Position numbers and translations under genes: made by a program. Below, in pieces: positions 27,445 through 35,727 of a stretch of DNA of 64,000 bases (positions are counted from its first letter, which is position 1; each line of letters starts with the position of its first letter). The stretch spans positions 1-64,000 of the forward strand of contig NZ_MKJY01000055.1 of NCBI RefSeq assembly GCF_001942465.1, in the 5' to 3' direction. The notes beneath the pieces are model-generated. The model did not search any database. It was not told the origin of the DNA and was given only the letters and a program-made list of their open reading frames with translations. Source of the stretch: Actinomadura sp. CNU-125 (GTDB lineage: Bacteria; Actinomycetota; Actinomycetes; Streptosporangiales; Streptosporangiaceae).

Positions 27445-28194
27445 CTACAGGCGGAAGGTCTGGCCGCCGTCGACGGCGAGGATCTGCCCGGTCACCCACG
27501 CGGCGTCGTCGGAGAGCAGGAACTTCGCCGCACCGAGCATGTCCTCCGGCCGGCCGAGCCGCTTGAGCGCCATTTCCTTGACGAGCTCCTTGGCCGCGTC
27601 GCCCGCCTGCGTCTTGGTGGCCTCGGTGTCGGTCGGACCGGGCGCGATCGCGTTCACCCGGATGCCCATCCCGCCGAGTTCGTGCGCGAGCTGCTGCGTC
27701 AGCCCGTTCACGCCGACCTTCGCCAGCCCGTAGAAGCCGGAGTAGAGGTACGCGGCGGTGCTGGACTGGTTGACGATCGAGCCGCCCCCGCGCTTGCGCA
27801 TCTCCCGGTACACCGCGCGGGTCATGACGAGCGCGCCGTTGAGGTTCACGTCGAGGAACCTCCGGTAGTAGTCCCAGTCGACGCTGATCAGCAGGTCGAA
27901 CTTCATGTCGCCGTAGATCGCGGCGTTGTTGACCAAACCGTCGATGCCGCCGTACTCGGCGGTGGCCGCGTCCACGAGGGCCTTGGCCGACTCCGGCGAC
28001 GCCACGTCGACCGGAGCGAAGATCGCCTTGCCGCCATCGGCCCGGATCTGCTTGGCGACCTGGTCACCGGCGTCCGCGTTGAGGTCGGCGACGACGACCG
28101 AGGCGCCCTCCGCGGCGAGCCCCTTGGCGTAGACCTCACCGATCCCCTGGGCCGCACCGGTGACGATGACGACCTTGTCCTGGAACCTGCTCAC
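27445..28194 (-). CDS. Short-chain dehydrogenase/reductase
   Basis: 249 residues: VTGAAQGIGEVYAKGL, NNAAIYGDM, NQSSTAAYLYSG with catalytic Ser, YGLAK, and a C-terminal LAVDGGQTFRL. NAD-type Asp in VADLNAD. Counterpart of Rv0769 by gene order, between the aldehyde dehydrogenase and the beta-hydroxyacid dehydrogenase. Confidence 0.82.
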   Translation of the reverse strand: MSRFQDKVVIVTGAAQGIGEVYAKGLAAEGASVVVADLNADAGDQVAKQIRADGGKAIFAPVDVASPESAKALVDAATAEYGGIDGLVNNAAIYGDMKFDLLISVDWDYYRRFLDVNLNGALVMTRAVYREMRKRGGGSIVNQSSTAAYLYSGFYGLAKVGVNGLTQQLAHELGGMGIRVNAIAPGPTDTEATKTQAGDAAKELVKEMALKRLGRPEDMLGAAKFLLSDDAAWVTGQILAVDGGQTFRL

Positions 28195-28232
28195 TTCTGT
28201 TCTCCGTCTCTGCGCGGGGGGTGTGCGCGGGG

Positions 28233-29717
28233 TCAGGCCGGCTCGGCCGCGGTTTTGGTCTCGAGGTACTCCTCGAACCCGGCCACGCCCATCTCACGGC
28301 CGATCCCGGACTGCTTGTAGCCGCCGAACGGCGCGTCCGCGCCGAACCACTGCCCGCCGTTGACGCCGATCGTGCCGGTGCGGATGCGGGCGGCGACGGC
28401 CTTGGCGCGTCCGAGGTCGCCGGAGTCGACGGAGCCGGAAAGGCCGTAGGGGGAATCGTTGGCGATCCGGACGGCGTCGTCGTCGCCGTCGTGCGCGATG
28501 ACGGTCAGCACCGGACCGAAGATCTCCTCCTGGGCGACCCGGGCGGTGTTGCCGAGACCGGCGATCACGGTCGGCTCGATCCAGAACCCGTCGGCCAGCT
28601 CGCCCTCCTGTGCGGCGAACCCGCCTCCGGTGGCGAACCGCCCGCCCTCCTCGACGGCGAGGTCGAGGTAACCCTTCACCCGGTCCCGCTGCGCGGCCGA
28701 GATCACCGGGCCGCAGATCGTGCCGGGGTCGAGCGGGTCCTTCGCGCCGAGCGAGCCCATCGTCGCGGCGGCGATCTCCACCGCCTCGTCGTAGCGGTCC
28801 CGCGGCACCAGCAGCCGGGTGGTGATGGCGCAGCCCTGACCGGCGTGCACGGACGCCGCGAAGGCGGTGGTGCCGACGGCGGACGCCAGATCGGCGTCGT
28901 CGAGCACGATCGCCGCGGACTTCCCGCCGAGTTCGAGGAAGACCTTCTTCAGGGTGGGCGCCGCGGCCGCCGCGATCGCCCGTCCCGTGGCGGTGGAGCC
29001 GGTGAACGACACCAGGTCCACCCGCGGGTCGGTGGTGAGCAGCGCCGCCACCGCGTTGTCGCGGGGCGTCACGACGTTGAACACGCCGGGCGGGACGTCG
29101 GTGTGCTCGGCGAACAGGCGGCCCAGCTCGCTCGCCAGCCACGGGGTATCGGGAGCCGGCTTGAGCACCACGGTGTTCCCGGCGGCGAGCGCCGGCCCGA
29201 TCTTGGCGAGGTTGATCTGGTTGGGGAAGTTCCACGGGGTGATCGCGGCGACCACGCCCACCGGCTCGCGGTGCACGCTGCGTCGGGACCGGATGCCCAT
29301 CGTGACGCCGACGCCGAGGTCGGTCTCCCATTCGTAGCCCTCGGCGAGGTCGATCGTCCACTTCAGGCTCTCGACCGGGGAGTCGAACTGCGGTCCGGTG
29401 ACGAAGAACGCGGGGGCGCCGACCTCGGCGGTGGTGAGCGCCCGGAGCGCGTCCGCGTCGTCGAGCAGCGCCCGGTGGAACTGCCGCAGCACGCGGATCC
29501 GCAGGGCGCGGTCGGACGACCAGGACGTCTCGTCGAACGCGCGGCGGGCGGCGGCGATCGCGGCGTCGACGTCCGCGGCGGTGCCGTCGGGCGCGCGGCC
29601 GATCTCCTGCCCGGTGGCCGGGTTGAGGACGGGGTAGGACGCCCCGTCGCTCGCGCCGCCGAGCTTCCCGTCGATGTACTGCCGGGCGGGCGGGCTGTCC
29701 GGGACGCGGCCGGTCAC
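28233..29717 (-). CDS. Aldehyde dehydrogenase (AldA-like)
   Basis: 494 residues, full length for the family. Motifs: ITPWNFPNQI, FTGSTATGRAI, LELGGKSAAIV with the general-base Glu, VHAGQGCAITTR with the catalytic Cys, and EEIFGPVLTV. Oxidises an aldehyde to the acid with NAD(P). Matches Rv0768 (aldA) by neighbourhood: P450s and ferredoxin upstream, SDR and dehydrogenase downstream, fitting stepwise oxidation of an alcohol produced by a P450. Start overlaps the NTF2-like gene stop (ATGA). Confidence 0.87.
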   Translation of the reverse strand: MTGRVPDSPPARQYIDGKLGGASDGASYPVLNPATGQEIGRAPDGTAADVDAAIAAARRAFDETSWSSDRALRIRVLRQFHRALLDDADALRALTTAEVGAPAFFVTGPQFDSPVESLKWTIDLAEGYEWETDLGVGVTMGIRSRRSVHREPVGVVAAITPWNFPNQINLAKIGPALAAGNTVVLKPAPDTPWLASELGRLFAEHTDVPPGVFNVVTPRDNAVAALLTTDPRVDLVSFTGSTATGRAIAAAAAPTLKKVFLELGGKSAAIVLDDADLASAVGTTAFAASVHAGQGCAITTRLLVPRDRYDEAVEIAAATMGSLGAKDPLDPGTICGPVISAAQRDRVKGYLDLAVEEGGRFATGGGFAAQEGELADGFWIEPTVIAGLGNTARVAQEEIFGPVLTVIAHDGDDDAVRIANDSPYGLSGSVDSGDLGRAKAVAARIRTGTIGVNGGQWFGADAPFGGYKQSGIGREMGVAGFEEYLETKTAAEPA

Positions 29718-30361
29718 TGCGCCCCCTCCGGGGTGCCGCCGGGGGCCTGCGTGATGTAGTCGCCGCGTTCGACGGGCGGCGGCCAGAGCGTCGAGGTCAG
29801 CTCGGTGTAGTGGTAGTGGCCGGGGACGTCGTGGCCGGCGACCTTCATCCGCTTCTGCAGGGTGTCGGGCGCCTTGCCGGAGTTGAGGATCTCCATGAAC
29901 GTGTGGATGGTCGACGGCATGTCGAACCAGTCCCGCTGCCAGGCGATCTTGATCTGGCCGGCGTCGGCGCCCGCGGTCTGCCGTTCGACGCCGAACCAGG
30001 AGCCGCCGATCCCGCGGATCTCGTACTCCTCGCCGGTCTCGTCGTCGGTGATCCCGGACCGCTGCTTCCAGAAGCCGACGATCATCGACTTCTGCTCGTC
30101 GATGACGGTGACCTGGTAGTCGTAGTGCCAGCCGTCGAGGCCGTCCATCTCGATGCCGATGGCCCAGTCACGGATCTGGTCGCGTCCGACGGCCATGAAG
30201 TGCTCGTCGTGGCTGTACATCCAGCCGTAGGACGCGTCCTCGGCGAACGAGTCGGCCAGCACCCGCCAGTCGCCGGTCCGCTCGGCCTCGCGGTTGGCGG
30301 CCAGCCAGGAGGCCCAGAACTGCTCGATCTCGGCACGGGTCAGTGCGCTGTCGTCGCTCAC
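29714..30361 (-). CDS. NTF2/SnoaL-like protein
   Basis: 215 residues. An N-terminal helix bundle (FWASWLAANREAERTGDW) followed by the cone-shaped beta-sheet pattern (DASYGWMYSHDEHFMAVGRD, SMIVGFWKQRSG). The fold is used for isomerases, dehydratases and as a binding module; the specific role is unknown. Coupled with the aldehyde dehydrogenase gene and 10 bases after the ferredoxin gene. Confidence 0.72.
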   Translation of the reverse strand: MSDDSALTRAEIEQFWASWLAANREAERTGDWRVLADSFAEDASYGWMYSHDEHFMAVGRDQIRDWAIGIEMDGLDGWHYDYQVTVIDEQKSMIVGFWKQRSGITDDETGEEYEIRGIGGSWFGVERQTAGADAGQIKIAWQRDWFDMPSTIHTFMEILNSGKAPDTLQKRMKVAGHDVPGHYHYTELTSTLWPPPVERGDYITQAPGGTPEGAQ

Positions 30362-30371
30362 GTTTGCTCCT

Positions 30372-30569
30372 TCAGTCCTCTTCGATCGAAAGCGCGAAGG
30401 CCGGGCAGTACTTCACGGCCGTGGTCACGTCCTTGCGGAGCGATTCGTCCGGATGCTCGTCGAGGACCACGACGACGTCCTTGTCCTCGTCGAACCCGAA
30501 CACGTCGGGCGCGTCCCCCTGGCAGAACCGGTGTCCCTGGCAGATGCCGGTGTCGGCGACGACTCGCAT
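30372..30569 (-). CDS. Ferredoxin, [3Fe-4S]-type, partner of CYP51
   Basis: 65 residues from ATG 30569. Three cluster ligands are visible: Cys in TGICQGHRFC (two) and KYCPAFAL (Cys-Pro). The intermediate fourth Cys of [4Fe-4S] ferredoxins is missing, as usual for P450-linked actinobacterial ferredoxins. It is 5 bases after the CYP51-like gene, as in M. tuberculosis Rv0763c-Rv0764c, so it most likely delivers electrons to that P450. Confidence 0.88.
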   Translation of the reverse strand: MRVVADTGICQGHRFCQGDAPDVFGFDEDKDVVVVLDEHPDESLRKDVTTAVKYCPAFALSIEED

Positions 30570-30574
30570 GGCGA

Positions 30575-31957
30575 TCACCTGCCCGCCCTGCGGCGGTACT
30601 TCACGCGGCACGGCTGCTTGAGCTGGATCACCATCTTCGAGAAGTCGTCGCGGTAGGAGTCCAACGGCTGGACGGCCTCGAACTCGAAGTCGCGCAGGAC
30701 GACGGAGAAGATCGCCTTCAGCTGCATCATCGCGAACGCGTTGCCGACGCAGCGGTGCTTGCCGGCGCCGAACGGAATCCACGTCCAGCGGTTCTGCAGG
30801 TCCTCCTGCCGGGGGTCGATGTAGCGGCCGGGGTCGAAGTCCTCGGCCTTCGGGAAGTCCTCTTCGATCCGGTTGGAGACCCGCGGCGACGCCGCGATCA
30901 CCGTGCCGGCGGGGACGGTGGTGCCGAGCAGCTCGAAGTCCTCTCGGACCAGCCGCATCAGGATGACCAGCGGCGGGTGCAGCCGCAGCGTCTCCTTCAT
31001 CACCGATTCCAGCAGCGGGATCGACCGCAGCGCCTGGAACGACACCTCGGACCCGTCCGCGTAGAGGTCGTCGAGTTCGGCGACGACGTCGGCGAGGACG
31101 TCCGGGTTCCGCAGCAGCTCGATCATGGCCCACGACGCGGTGCCGCTGGAGGTGTGGTGCCCGGCGAACATCATCGAGATGAAGATGCCGGTGACGTAGT
31201 CGGCGCTCATGTCCAGGGAGATGAGGACGTCGAGCAGGTCGCGCTCCTCGCGCGGGACCTTCCCCCGCTCCTTGCGGCGGTCGATGATGCCCTGCACCAG
31301 CCCGACCAGCCGCTCCCGGGCCGCGTCCCGCAGCCGGAAGCCGTCGATGTCGGCGTGCGCGTCGACGTAGGCGATGGCGTCGGTGCCGCGCTCGAGGTCG
31401 TGGTAGTGGCGCGCGAAGGACGCGTCGAGTTCCTCGCGGAACGGCTTGCCGATCAGGCAGGACGATGTCGTGTAGATGGTCAGCTCGGCGAAGAAGTCGA
31501 GCAGGTCGATCTCGCCCTCGTCGCCCCAGTCGGCGACATCCGGCGGATCTCCGCCTCGATCGTCTGCGCGTGCCCCCGCATAATGTCGCCGCGCACGCCT
31601 GGTTCTTCAGCATCTGCTGGCGCTCCTCCGGGGAGGCGTCGAAGACGACGCCCGGCCCGAAGATCGGCGTCATGAACGGGTACGCGGCGGCCTGGTCGAG
31701 CACCTCCTCGGGCGCCCGGAAGAACGCCTCGTTCGCCTCGCGCCGGTGACCAGGACGACGTCCTTGTCGGCGAGCCGGAACCGTCCGACGTCGCCGCACT
31801 CCTCGCGGACGCGGTGGAACAGGCCGATCGGATCGACCCGCATCTCCGGCAGATGCCCGGTCCCGCGGATGATCTCGGGCACCTCGGGGCTCCGGTCGTC
31901 CAGGACGGTGCTGACTTCGGGGATCGCGTCGAGCCGGTGGATATCGGAAGTTGTCAT
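30575..31957 (-). pseudogene. cyp51: CYP51-like sterol 14-alpha-demethylase P450, three frameshifts
   Basis: About 461 residues if three single bases are restored (near 31745, 31600 and 31540). Diagnostic CYP51 I-helix FAGHHTSSGTASW, ExxR in MKETLRLHPP, RVSNRIEEDF, and heme loop FGAGKHRCVGNAFA with the Cys ligand. The N-terminal pieces (VLDDRSPEVPEIIRGTGHLP; NEAFFRAPEEVLDQAAAYPF; IYTTSSCLIGKPFREEL) all match in different frames. The gene lies between SDR and ferredoxin genes exactly as in the M. tuberculosis cyp51 locus. All three breaks are one-base losses, which favours sequencing error over decay. Confidence 0.83.
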
Positions 31958-32736
31958 GACTTCTCCTCCACGGGTGCTTCGGGGTTGACGTCGAGGAGGC
32001 TCAGGTGCACGCCGCGGGGCGCGCCGACGACCGTGGCGATCGCGTCGGCCTGCGCCTTCGCCTTGAGGAAGTGGGGGTGCCGGGCGAGCCCGAACCGCAC
32101 CCACTGGTTGAGCACGAACGCGGCCTCGTCGTCGTCCCAGTCGGTGCCCATGCCGCTCCACGTCGGCCCCGGCCGGACGATCGAGGCGCGCACGCCGGTG
32201 CCTTCGAGCTCCATCTGCAGCGCGTTGATCATCCCCTCCAGCCCCCACTTGCCGGCGGAGTACGCCGCCATGAACGGGCGGGGCCGTACGACGACGTCGG
32301 ACGAGACGAAGACGATGTCGCCCCGGCGGCGCTCGACCATCGCGGGCGCGAACGTCCGGACGATCCGGTGGGCGCCGACGAGGTTGACGTCGATCTCCCG
32401 CCCGAACCGCTCCGAGGTGACCTCGATGGTCGCGCCGGGCGCGACCAGGCCGGCGTTGCTGACCAGGACCTCGATCTCACCGAGGTCTGCGGTCGCCTTG
32501 GCGGCGAAGTCGGCGACCGACTCGTCGTCGACGACGTCGAGCCGGTGCGCGACCGCCTCGCCGCCCTCGGCACGGATCGCCGCGGCGATCTCCTCGACGG
32601 CGTCGACCCGGCGGGCGCCGAGCGCGACCGGGTGTCCGGCCGCGGCGAGGACCTTCGCCGTCTCGGCGCCGATCCCCGACGACGCGCCGGTGATCACCGC
32701 GGGCCGGCGTTCGGGGTGCGCGTACTTCTTCCCCAC
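31954..32736 (-). CDS. Short-chain dehydrogenase/reductase (Rv0765c-like)
   Basis: 260 residues from GTG 32736, which follows a GGAAGGG ribosome site; more upstream in-frame codons lie inside the P450 gene. TGASSGIGAETAKVL, SNAGLVAPG, VSSDVVVRP and YSAGK identify a classical SDR. Arg in GARRVD suggests NADP. Overlaps the CYP51 start by four bases; likely works on the P450 product. Confidence 0.82.
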   Translation of the reverse strand: MGKKYAHPERRPAVITGASSGIGAETAKVLAAAGHPVALGARRVDAVEEIAAAIRAEGGEAVAHRLDVVDDESVADFAAKATADLGEIEVLVSNAGLVAPGATIEVTSERFGREIDVNLVGAHRIVRTFAPAMVERRRGDIVFVSSDVVVRPRPFMAAYSAGKWGLEGMINALQMELEGTGVRASIVRPGPTWSGMGTDWDDDEAAFVLNQWVRFGLARHPHFLKAKAQADAIATVVGAPRGVHLSLLDVNPEAPVEEKS

Positions 32737-32738
32737 CG

Positions 32739-33994
32739 TCAGCCCTTCCGCCGCGTGAACGTGGTCGCAGCCCGGCGAAGCCCCGGACACTGGTCGAGTG
32801 GACGCGCGTGGCGCGGTCGGCGTGCACGCGGAAGTCCTCCACCTGCCGGACGAGTTCGTTGAGGACGACCCGGGCCTCCAGGCGGGCCAGGTTCGCGCCC
32901 AGGCAGAAGTGCTTCCCGGACCCGAAGCTGAGGATCTGGCCCAGCTCGCTCTTCGGCCGGTGGATGTCGTACACGGTCGGGTCGGTGAAGATCCGCTCGT
33001 CCCGGTTGGCCGAGCCGAGCAGCACGAGCGCCTTCGCGCCGGCGGGGATCGTCCGGCCGTGCAGTTCCACGTCCTCGACGACGTAACGCGCGATCATCTG
33101 GCTGGACGTGTCGTGCCGCAGCGTCTCCTCGATCCACTGCGTCACCAGCGGCTCCGGGTCGTCCGGCGCGGCGAGCACCTCGGCCTTCTGCACGGGGTGC
33201 GCGGACAGGTGGAAGAGCGCGTTGCCGAGCAGCTTGGTCGTGGTCTCGTTGCCCGCGACCACCATCAGGAACAGGAACGCGATGATCTCACCGTCGGTGA
33301 GCCGGTCGCCGTCGACCTCGGCGGCGGTGAGCGCGGCGGTGAGGTCCCCGGGCGGTTCCGCCGCGGTCCGGCGCTCCCGGACCATCGCGCTGTAGTAGGC
33401 GACCAGTTCCATGGACGCCTCCATGCCGGCCTGCGGCACGTCGCGGACGCCGTCCTCGCGGTGCACGACGAGGTCGGCGAGCCGCCGGACCTCGTCGCGG
33501 TCCGCCACCGGCACGCCCATCATCTCCGAGATGACGTCCATGGGGAGCTTCCCGGCGAAGTCGGCGATCCAGTCCGCCTCGCCGTGCTCGTCGTTCGCGG
33601 CGAGGGTCTCCTCCAGGTAACGCTCGGTGAGCCGCTGGATCTGCGGCTGGAGCTCCTTGACCCGGCGGGGGGTGAACGCGGCGGAGACGAGCCTGCGCAG
33701 CCGGGTCTGCTCCCGCCCGTCGAGGGCCAGGAAGCTCATCACCCGGTGCGCGTGCGGGGTCCACGCGCTGGCGTCGAGGGAGACGCCCATCCGGTTGGAG
33801 AACGTCGCGTCGTCGCGGAGGACGTCGAACACGTCGGCGTGCCGGGAGACGACCCACAGGTCGTCCCGTCCGGCGTGGAAGACCGGCGCCTCCTCGCGCA
33901 GCCGCCGGTACAGCGGATAGGGATCCTCGTGAAAGCCGTAGTCATAGGGATCGAAAGCCAGGGGATCGGCGGCTGCGTCGCTCGGGGCGCTCAT
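32739..33994 (-). CDS. Cytochrome P450 (CYP123-like), probable 3' frameshift
   Basis: About 418 residues from ATG 33994. I-helix VVAGNETTTKLLGNAL, ExxR in IEETLRHDTS, heme loop FGSGKHFCLGANLARLE. The body is intact; near 32765 the frame is lost in the last ten codons, and one added base restores TTFTRRKG and a stop at 32739, two bases before the SDR start. Without it the frame runs on to 32477 through the SDR gene. By position the counterpart of CYP123 (Rv0766c). Substrate unknown. Confidence 0.82.
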
Positions 33995-34602
33995 TCGTTG
34001 CCTCTCATGATCACTCGTACGACGCCGACGAGTCGGTCGGCCATCTCGTCGTAGGTCAGCAGGCCCATACCGGCGTGCAGCAGCGCGCCGGTGAAGGCGA
34101 GGACCAGCGCCTCCAGGACGGCGGCGTCCGCCGGTTCGTCCGGACGGCGCGGCCCGGCGAGGGCGGCCTCGAACCGCGTGTAGAACTCCGCGCCGATCCG
34201 CCGCCGCAGCCGTTCGACGTCCGGGTCGCTGCCGAGCAGAGCCGGGGTCACGGCGGCCGCCAGTTCGGGTTCCGCGACGATCCGGTCCGTCAGCGTCCGG
34301 ACGGCCGACTGCAGCCGCTCGGTAGGACCGGCCTCCGTCGCCGCGTCGGCGCCGGAGTCGCCTCCGGCATCGGTGAGATGGCGCCAGAACAGTTCGGCGA
34401 AGAGGTGGTTCTTGGACGAGAGATAGGTGTAGGCGGTCGCCGGGGAGACGCCCGCGCGCTGGGCCACGGTCCGGACCGTCAGCACTTCGTACCCGACGGT
34501 CCGCAACTCCTCGAGGCCGGCGGTCAGCAGATTCGCCACCGTTTCGGCTTGTCGGGCGTTGAGTCCCTGCCGCGGCGCGGGACTGGTCAGTTGCCTGGAC
34601 AC
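33991..34602 (-). CDS. TetR-family regulator of the CYP51 operon
   Basis: 203 residues from GTG 34602. HTH: LTVRTVAQRAGVSPATAYTY then LSSKNHLFAELFWRHL; helical C-terminal domain. Overlaps the CYP123-like gene by four bases (ATGA), so it heads the long minus-strand operon, like Rv0767c in M. tuberculosis. The start codon lies within the palindrome TGGACACGTGTCCA, suggesting autoregulation. Confidence 0.82.
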   Translation of the reverse strand: MSRQLTSPAPRQGLNARQAETVANLLTAGLEELRTVGYEVLTVRTVAQRAGVSPATAYTYLSSKNHLFAELFWRHLTDAGGDSGADAATEAGPTERLQSAVRTLTDRIVAEPELAAAVTPALLGSDPDVERLRRRIGAEFYTRFEAALAGPRRPDEPADAAVLEALVLAFTGALLHAGMGLLTYDEMADRLVGVVRVIMRGNE

Positions 34603-34609
34603 GTGTCCA
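34596..34609. promoter_or_regulatory. Perfect palindrome over the TetR start codon
   Basis: TGGACACGTGTCCA, a perfect 14-base palindrome spanning the GTG start at 34602. The GTGTCC half also occurs in the second palindrome at 34787. Candidate autoregulatory operator. Confidence 0.45.
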
Positions 34610-34786
34610 CATTAGGCACGACCCGGACGCCGCCGCAAGAGCCGCGCCGGGACCAATCCAAGCAATCGCTTGCCCGATCGTCGCGTCCGGGCGAGGTGGA
34701 CGCAGAGCCGTCGCGGTCGGGGGCGGGCGTGGTCCCGGGTCAGTGCACGCCGCCGTCGAGGCGCCTCGCCGCAGCCGAACAAGACA

Positions 34787-34800
34787 AGTGTCCAGACACT
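34787..34800. promoter_or_regulatory. Second palindrome in the divergent gap
   Basis: AGTGTCCAGACACT: AGTGTC and GACACT are exact reverse complements around CA. It sits in the 235-base gap between the TetR operon and the F420-dependent oxidoreductase gene. Confidence 0.4.
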
Positions 34801-34813
34801 ATTCCATGATGGG

Positions 34814-34827
34814 TAGAACACGTTCTA
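34814..34827 (+). promoter_or_regulatory. KstR-like operator before the LLM oxidoreductase gene
   Basis: TAGAACACGTTCTA fits the TnnAACnnGTTnnA motif published for mycobacterial KstR exactly. It ends 10 bases before the ATG at 34838 and overlaps a possible -10 TAACAT (34826-34831), implying a near-leaderless transcript repressed by a TetR-type protein. Confidence 0.55.
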
Positions 34828-34837
34828 ACATGTCGCC

Positions 34838-35683
34838 ATGCGCAATGGAGTAGTGCTCTTCACCTCGGACCGCGGCATCACCCCGGCGGCTCTCGCGAAG
34901 GCCGCGGAAGAGCGCGGCTTCGACACCCTCTACGTGCCCGAGCACACCCACATCCCGGTGCGCCGCGAAGCGCCGCATCCCACCGGCGGCGAGGACCTGC
35001 CGGACGACCGGTACACGCGCACCCTCGACCCGTGGGTGTCGCTGGCGACCGCCGCCGCGGTGACCGAGCGGATCGGCCTGGCCACCGCGGTCGCGCTGCC
35101 GGTGGAGTCCGACCCGATCACCCTCGCCAAGACGCTCGCGACGCTCGACCACCTGTCCGGCGGCCGGGTGACGATCGGAGCGGGCTTCGGCTGGAACACC
35201 GACGAACTGGCCGACCACCACGTCCCCGCCGCGAAGCGGCGCACCGTACTCCGGGAGTACCTCGAGGCGATGCGCGCGCTGTGGACGCAAGAGGAGGCGT
35301 CCTACGACGGCGAGTTCGTCTCGTTCGGCCCGAGCTGGGCCTACCCCAAGCCCCGGCAGGACCGGATTCCCGTGATCATCGGCGCGGGCGGCGGCCCCAA
35401 GACCATGAAGTGGATCGCCCGTAACGCGGACGGCTGGATGACCACCCCGATCGAGACCGGCATCGCCGAGAAGGGCGATGTGCTGCGGCGGGAGTGGGCC
35501 GAGGCCGGTCGCGCGGGGGAACCCGACGTGCGGATCCTGGTCGCCAAGAAGCCGACCGCAGAGGACTTCGCAGACTGGACGGCCGCCGGTGCGTCCGAGC
35601 TGATCTGGGGCGTACCGGACGCCGACGAGACCACGGTGCTCACGTACCTCGACAAGACGGCCGCACGGCTCGGCCTGGTCTGA
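34838..35683 (+). CDS. LLM-class F420-dependent oxidoreductase
   Basis: 281 residues, luciferase-like TIM barrel. FDTLYVPEHTHIPV, DPWVSLATAAAVTERIGLAT, LDHLSGGRVTIGAGFGWN, and IIGAGGGPKTMKWIARNADG are typical. Related actinobacterial proteins use the deazaflavin F420 to reduce or oxidise lipids and ketones. Transcribed away from the CYP51 operon and followed by an unknown gene after 44 bases, probably a two-gene operon under the operator at 34814. Confidence 0.82.
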   Translation: MRNGVVLFTSDRGITPAALAKAAEERGFDTLYVPEHTHIPVRREAPHPTGGEDLPDDRYTRTLDPWVSLATAAAVTERIGLATAVALPVESDPITLAKTLATLDHLSGGRVTIGAGFGWNTDELADHHVPAAKRRTVLREYLEAMRALWTQEEASYDGEFVSFGPSWAYPKPRQDRIPVIIGAGGGPKTMKWIARNADGWMTTPIETGIAEKGDVLRREWAEAGRAGEPDVRILVAKKPTAEDFADWTAAGASELIWGVPDADETTVLTYLDKTAARLGLV

Positions 35684-35727
35684 ACCGACGGCCACCGACC
35701 CGACGGCACACCCAAGGAGGCGGGCAG

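Noticed and set aside
29810-31675. Long plus-strand frame antisense to the NTF2-like, ferredoxin and CYP51 genes
   Set aside because: No family features; it arises from high GC third positions of the genes on the other strand.
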